Assembly (NCBI GenBank): GCA_023213395.1
Contig: CM041465.1
Location: forward strand, 13,640,001 to 13,704,000
Direction: 5' to 3'
From: Cycas panzhihuaensis
Taxonomy: Eukaryota > Cycadophyta
DNA: 64,000 bases
The position numbers and the translations under genes were made by a program. The notes below the pieces were generated by a model that was not told the DNA's origin, did no database searches, and worked only from the letters and a program-made list of their open reading frames with translations. This document shows positions 58,808-64,000 of this stretch, piece after piece (position 1 is the stretch's first letter; each line of letters begins with the position of its first letter).

Positions 58808-59186
58808 TGTCAAATTTATTAATAGGATTATATAACATGTGCATTTAAATAAATTAGATGCAAAAACTAAGATTAACATAAAACAATAGTGCAAATTGAT
58901 TGCAAGAACACACCATGTTTAAATTAGTTACAACGTGCATCTAAATTTAAGCAGAGCTTCTACATATATTAAAAGGCCAATGTATAAATAAAGGCATCAT
59001 GCTTAATTTATAATCATATGAAGTCCAATTAGAAACAATATGATTGGCTAACTTAGTAGCAAGTGGGTGGACTTGACCAAAGTACAAATTACATTTTAAT
59101 TTATAAAGGGGGTCTCACCCTATGATACACAAGGTACAATTACATGTAAAATAAAATGTAATGAGGGGTCATTAAATGTTTTAATA
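58808..59186 (-). repeat. Copia-B 5' LTR (379 bp), uninterrupted
   Basis: Full-length partner of the split 3' LTR. It also serves as the empty-site reference for the Copia-C insertion (ctaacttagtagcaagtggg near 59048-59067). Confidence 0.93.
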
Positions 59187-59191
59187 ACAAA

Positions 59192-60420
59192 TGCATACAT
59201 ATGACCCTAATGAAAGTATATGTAATTTCTTTTTGCATGCATTTAATAGATAAACCTACCTAGTATGTAAACTATAACTTGACAAGTTCAAGATTCATAA
59301 CTATATAATCCCTTCCTTTACTTAGGCTTTTGATAAAAAATGTAAAGTCTATTATGTAGAGAACTAATGTAATGCAATAGGTCTAAGACAAGAAGATGGG
59401 GGTGGTTCTCTTTTTTGGGGATTTTATATATATATATTTTCCCTTTGTTGTTTATGCATGAAAGAAGAAAAAGAATAAACAAGGTCCCTAAAGAGAGAAA
59501 CCTACTTTTCTTTTCTTCTTTTCATTTATCTTTGTTCTTTTATTTTGATGGGGGGAGAAGAAGGAGAATATAAAATAAAAAGAAAGGCTCTTTCTCTTTT
59601 TCTTTCCTCTTGCTTTTGTCTTTCCTTTAAAAAGGGAAATAAGGGGAGAATATCATGAAGGAGAGCCTAACTAGGTTCCCTTTTATCCTTTTTTGTTGTA
59701 ATATTTGATTCTACTTTTTTTTTTTTTTTAATGTTTAAAAAGGAAATAAATTAAGAGAGGGGAAGGGGTGCATACCTAGAATGATAAGTTATGTTCCTTT
59801 AATCCCATACACTCTTGATGAAAGGTAGTTGAATTCTTATGGTATGACTCAAATGAGAAGGGATTTATGATAATATATAAATTCTAACAAAATTTTGGCA
59901 ATATTTCTACTTGTCAAATAGAAGTTTGGCATAAAAAACATTTACATAAATTACTCAAAATGAAGAAACATAAGTAAAACCATACATATCTCTTATGAAT
60001 ATTCATAAAGAATAGTAGATTTAGCAAATGGCTCCAAGCAACTATTTGATGGAGAGGTGATGACTTGATATCTTATTTTCTACAATAAGATAAAGGCTAT
60101 CCTTGCAAGAAAACACTAACAACCAAGTGCAACCATATACATGCAATATCTCTTTTATAAAGTAATATCAAAATAAGGAAGGAAATATGCAATTTAACTT
60201 GGTAAAGAGGAGGAAATAAAGCCTCAAATTGGTTCAATGTCCTCTAAGTAAAATAAGCTCCCTAAGCTATACTTAGTTTATAGTTCCCCTTATAACAACC
60301 TCTTAGACCAATGGAACAATGAGTAGAAAAGGGAGAAGAAGAGAGAATGTCTAGAGAGAATGATATCAAATAATAAACTTCTTATGGAATAGAAAAAACA
60401 TGATGTGTAAGAAGATGAAA
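59192..60420 (-). other. Tat-3 leader, right piece
   Basis: No coding frame; purine- and pyrimidine-rich blocks (59500-59780) like those in other Tat leaders (11820-11880). It rejoins 36809 once Copia-B is removed. Confidence 0.5.
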
Positions 60421-60443
60421 TAACTAAAGAAGTAGACTCACTA
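60421..60443 (-). promoter_or_regulatory. Tat-3 primer-binding site (tRNA-Arg-like)
   Basis: The - strand reads TAGTGAGTCTACTTCTTTAG, which aligns with the Tat-2 site TAGCGACTCTGCTACTTAGG with few changes. Confidence 0.5.
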
Positions 60444-61300
60444 AACTAAAAGAGGGAGGATTACCTCATCCCAATGGAGTGGAGGTGGCCAATGGCTAAT
60501 AATGCTCCTCTGAATGGGTCTCTCATGTTGTTAGGAAGGATGTGTCTAAGGATACAATGGACAAATGATGGTATAGACCAAGGGTGCCTAATTCTCTTAG
60601 AATTTTGGCAACTTAATATCATAGTTTTCACCTCTCAACTTGATCTCCCCTTCAATGAGAAAAATGAAGAGATTTATAGATGAGGCTAAGGGTGAAAAGG
60701 ATGGTTTTCAACCTATAATGTAGGAGAAAATAAGAAGATAAATTTATGAGTTATGATCATGGATCTGGAAAAAAAAACCATATTGAGAAAAAATAATTTA
60801 GGTGTGATTTGGACTCTTCAGGCCACCCAAATCTAACCAATGTTTATCTAAAGCTAACGCAAGCCACCTAGATCTAATAGGGGTGTATTAATGAGTTGGA
60901 TGTCACCTTGGAGATGAAACCTAAGTAGGTTATAGTCATACCACAAAAATATTCATGGTACCATAAAATCATTTATGGTACTATGAAATACTTTGTGGTA
61001 TTATTATTACATGCAAAATACACAATAATTTGGTAACATATAGGTATTTTTAATGAAAAGCACATGCAATCCAATAAAAACTCATCAATGAAGAGCATTG
61101 GATGTAGACATAATCAACATAAAGCAACTAAAAATGAAATTAAGCACAAATAATGGATTAAAATGAGATTAAGAGGATGTTGTAGTGGGGGTAGACACTT
61201 GTTCTAACTCAAGAAGCTTGATCAGTGGACTAACAGCTAATGACTAGAGTCATTCTCATCATCTACTAAGGTATACATGGCACATCACATGGAATAAGAA
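60444..61300 (-). repeat. Tat-3 5' LTR, outer edge not defined
   Basis: It lies upstream (- strand) of the primer site and holds a pair of diverged GGTACCATGAA-type motifs at 60941-60999, as in the Tat-1/2 LTRs. Other similarity to those LTRs is weak, so the right edge is a guess. Confidence 0.42.
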
Positions 61301-64000
61301 AGCAAGAAAAAACATACATCCATTATCTATGGTCATGATATAAAAAACCAATGAGATACGAAGAGTAGTAAAGCATACCTCCACTTACCTATTTGTCATA
61401 GTGTCCATGTCATTCTCAAAAGTTAGGAAATAGGGCCCATGATTTTATTCCTTCTTATGGTCTTAAAACATGGGCCAATCCCCTCACCCTCAATTATATA
61501 TCCCCTTTACTTTTCTATATGAAAGGGGTGAGTGAAGAAGAATATGGTCACATTATGATTATGCTATTAAAATCCTACAAAAAATGAATAAAACCATTGG
61601 TTTTCATCTCTTGACTTCTACCTTGGCTTGGAAGTTATCACTTAGCAGTATTGGAGCATATATTAGTTAGAGAAATAGTATCACTAACACCACCTTCATT
61701 GATGAGAATAGGGTAATCCCCACATCACTCCTTTAGTAGGTCCACTTCATGATTTATTTGTTGTTCTCTTTTGGTTAGTGAAGTATTGCTTTACTGCCTC
61801 TTTTTAATATTTTATATCACTTTATTTCTAGTTATTTCCCTATATTTTACTTTCATTATCTTATCCATGTATTAAGTTACTTTTTAGGGGGGAAAGTGGC
61901 TAAGTATTACTTAGAAAACCATTTTATGTAGGGGCTTTCTACCATTTCTGAGTCCCCCCCTTTCCCTATCTCATCAGCCATCAAATTTATGTGTTGATAG
62001 TGTTCATTTGTTGAGATTTTTGGTATATTTTTATATTACAGATATTGGTGGATGCTTTGATTTGTATTGTAGATGGAATACTCTTTGTTTGTCTATAGGA
62101 TTTGGAGCATTTTGAGGAGATTTAGGGTCAAAACTAGCTCATTTCTTCCTTCTATCTCTCATTTACCTTCCCATGAAAGTCAGGGGACTATTATACAACC
62201 ATAATGCTACTTGATTTTTGTCACAAGCCACTTATATAAGTTATGTGCAAACTTTATTTTTGCACTTTTTATCACATTTAATTTTATTTTAAAAACTTTT
62301 TGTTTTGTCATAAACTAATCCAACAAGTAGAAATGCTATTGAATTTTCATTAGAAATCTATTTTCCTATAAGTTGCATACTCAACTAACTCTACTTTAAG
62401 CTTTCTTGATGATTTAGCATGGCAAATAACTATGTGTGTGTGTGTGTGTGTATAGAATGTGATTTATGTGGATCACTAGGTATTTCGTGTAAGCCACTTG
62501 AAATGCCCCTCTTTTATATTTAAAAGAAAAACAAAAAAATAAAGAAGAAAAGCATATTCTTTGAGTTTATAGTTTCATTTTAGAAGTGAAAAGGATAAAG
62601 TTGTTTAGTTTTCTTATTACTTAAGCATGGTTTTCCTGATATACTTCTACTCTTACTCATAGAATTCAATTTAAATTTTGAAAAGAAAAGGAAAAAGAAA
62701 ACAAAATAAAAAAGAAGATAAAAGGAACCTTTTTATTTTACATCCTACATTGCATCTTGCACTTTGTTTTGGTAGAATGTGCTTACTTTCTTAAAGGCCT
62801 AATAAAGGAGAGGGTCACACTTGTTGTCAGTCCTCAAATATATAGGTTTATAGTGTTTTTCCTACCTAGGTTTCTTTGTTATATGCATTCAACTAAAAGT
62901 ATATATTGGATACATTTAGGTTTTTACTACTTTCTTATTTAGTCTATTTAAGGACAAGGGTGGATTCTCATACTAATGAGAGGGGATTAATATTTTTCTA
63001 CCCAGATTTCATTACTAGATAAGAAACCTAATCTTATATCACTAGGTACATCAAGTCCTCTATGTCCATATTCTGAATGAGTGATTAAAGGGCATCTGGC
63101 TTCGTCACATACTAATATATGGGGTGTTGTCATCCAAGTGAGTTTCATCTCTCTCATTGAGAATAGTGTCCTCTTCTTCTTTGTCTCTTGGGAAATTAAG
63201 ACTCATTAGAATTAGATGCAAGCACTGTTAAGGCACTCTTGCATTCGTATGAGTGTCATCACTAGTATTGACAAGTCTCAATCAACTTATCCACAAGCAA
63301 ATCTATCTTTTAGTCCTAATTCCTTTAGGTGTCTCACTCTAGGTAGTTCTTTCTCTCATTCACATAGATTAAGTCTATTATTCTAGGTCATTTTAGGATT
63401 TAGATGGGTTAGGATAGGTTAAAAGCTTAGGGGGATGATAGATTCCTTAGGATAGGTACATAGACTATATAGGAGTCATGAACACTTATGCTAAATTGAT
63501 ATCTTTATACTACAAGGGCTTTTGGCTATTATTTTATTCTTCTAAGAATACTAATTGAGTAATTTATTAAAATTATCTTAGTTTCTTGCTATTATTTCAT
63601 TTAATTATCCTTGTTGGTTGATGCATGATTCCTTTTCATCTTCCTACCTATACTATCTTATTTTTATAAGGAACTTTTGCACTTATTTTTGCTTCTTCTA
63701 GTTTTTAACTCAAATGTAGCATATACATAAATTGCCCTTAGTCCTTAGCTAGTCCAAACTAATAGCTATTTGGCCCATAATCATATACACAAGATGCACA
63801 AGTGCCCTATGGGGGGCATATGTTTGCATCCTTCTTTACTAGGTTCCTTTACACCTTAGGGACTTCTTGTAAAGCTATGTTTTGTATGTCCTCTCTTCTT
63901 ATATAACTTTGTTCACTAGAGACTATACTAAGGACTTGCTGGTAGGGAATTCACCTTACATTGCTTTGCCCTTGGCCTCTCTTCTCTTTCATTATGACCC
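61301..64000. other. AT-rich sequence without recognised features
   Basis: No domain, LTR pair or tRNA seen on either strand. A (TG)n run of about 9 units is at 62433-62451, and purine-rich blocks with AAAAGAAAAA themes stand at 62520-62560 and 62680-62730. The base composition resembles the retrotransposon leaders elsewhere in the window. Confidence 0.5.

Larger units (their letters stand above)
36815..59186 (-). mobile_element. Copia-B: antisense Ty1/copia element holding the nested stack
   Basis: The right (5') LTR is 58808-59186, 379 bp. The left (3') LTR is 36815-37063 plus 52077-52211, which is 379 bp once the 5-base duplication caused by Copia-C is removed. Target duplication ACAAA stands at 36810-36814 and 59187-59191. 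PBS, leader, gag, protease, integrase, RT and RNase H follow in order on the - strand. All domains carry stops. Confidence 0.93.

Noticed and set aside
61301-64000. A continuation of Tat-3 with antisense aRNH and PMD gene
   Set aside because: I looked for the reversed RNase H and PMD motifs on the - strand and found none.

Overview
This window is plant nuclear DNA made almost entirely of decayed, nested LTR retrotransposons. I see no host gene, tRNA, rRNA or CRISPR array. The host inference rests on Ty1/copia elements primed by initiator-Met tRNA (TGGTATnA start sites), a Ty3/gypsy Tat-lineage pol with a plant mobile domain (PMD) gene on its antisense strand, and in-frame stops of the kind left by cytosine deamination (Gln and Trp codons turned to TAG/TAA). 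The species cannot be told; a large, repeat-rich seed-plant genome fits.

1-27545, Tat-lineage array on the + strand. Tat-1 (start cut off by the window) gives gag tail, protease, RT, RNase H and integrase (1-4795). Next come an antisense three-exon PMD gene (about 5500-7541, - strand), a second archaeal-type RNase H (aRNH, 8690-9190, + strand), a polypurine tract and an LTR (9521-11016). A tRNA-Arg-like primer site and a leader follow. Tat-2 shares that LTR and repeats leader, antisense PMD gene, aRNH and LTR, but has no gag-pol. After its second LTR a further leader begins and is cut at 27545. A complete copia element (Copia-A1, 13837-21446, two 298-bp LTRs, 5-bp target duplication) sits inside exon 2 of the Tat-2 PMD gene.

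27546-32529: Copia-A2, an antisense copy of the A family with 5' LTR, primer site, leader, gag, protease and integrase; RT, RNase H and 3' LTR are missing.

32530-about 61300: an antisense Tat element (Tat-3: protease and gag at 32530-36430, leader split between 36431-36809 and 59192-60420, LTR to the right). A stack of four LTR elements lies in its leader, each inside the previous one: Copia-B (-, 36815-59186), Copia-C (+, 37064-52076) in the 3' LTR of B, Copia-D (-, 41149-50872) in the RT of C, and Element-E (+, 42690-45763), a gag-only element, in the RT of D. Each of the four has matching LTR lengths and a target-site duplication. The last 2.7 kb is AT-rich and unassigned.

The most interesting system is the Tat family's 3' module: an antisense PMD gene with introns conserved between copies, a sense-strand aRNH placed after it instead of inside pol, and a palindromic GGTACCATGAAGTTTACCATGG-like motif shared by the LTR U3 and by the upstream region of the antisense gene.
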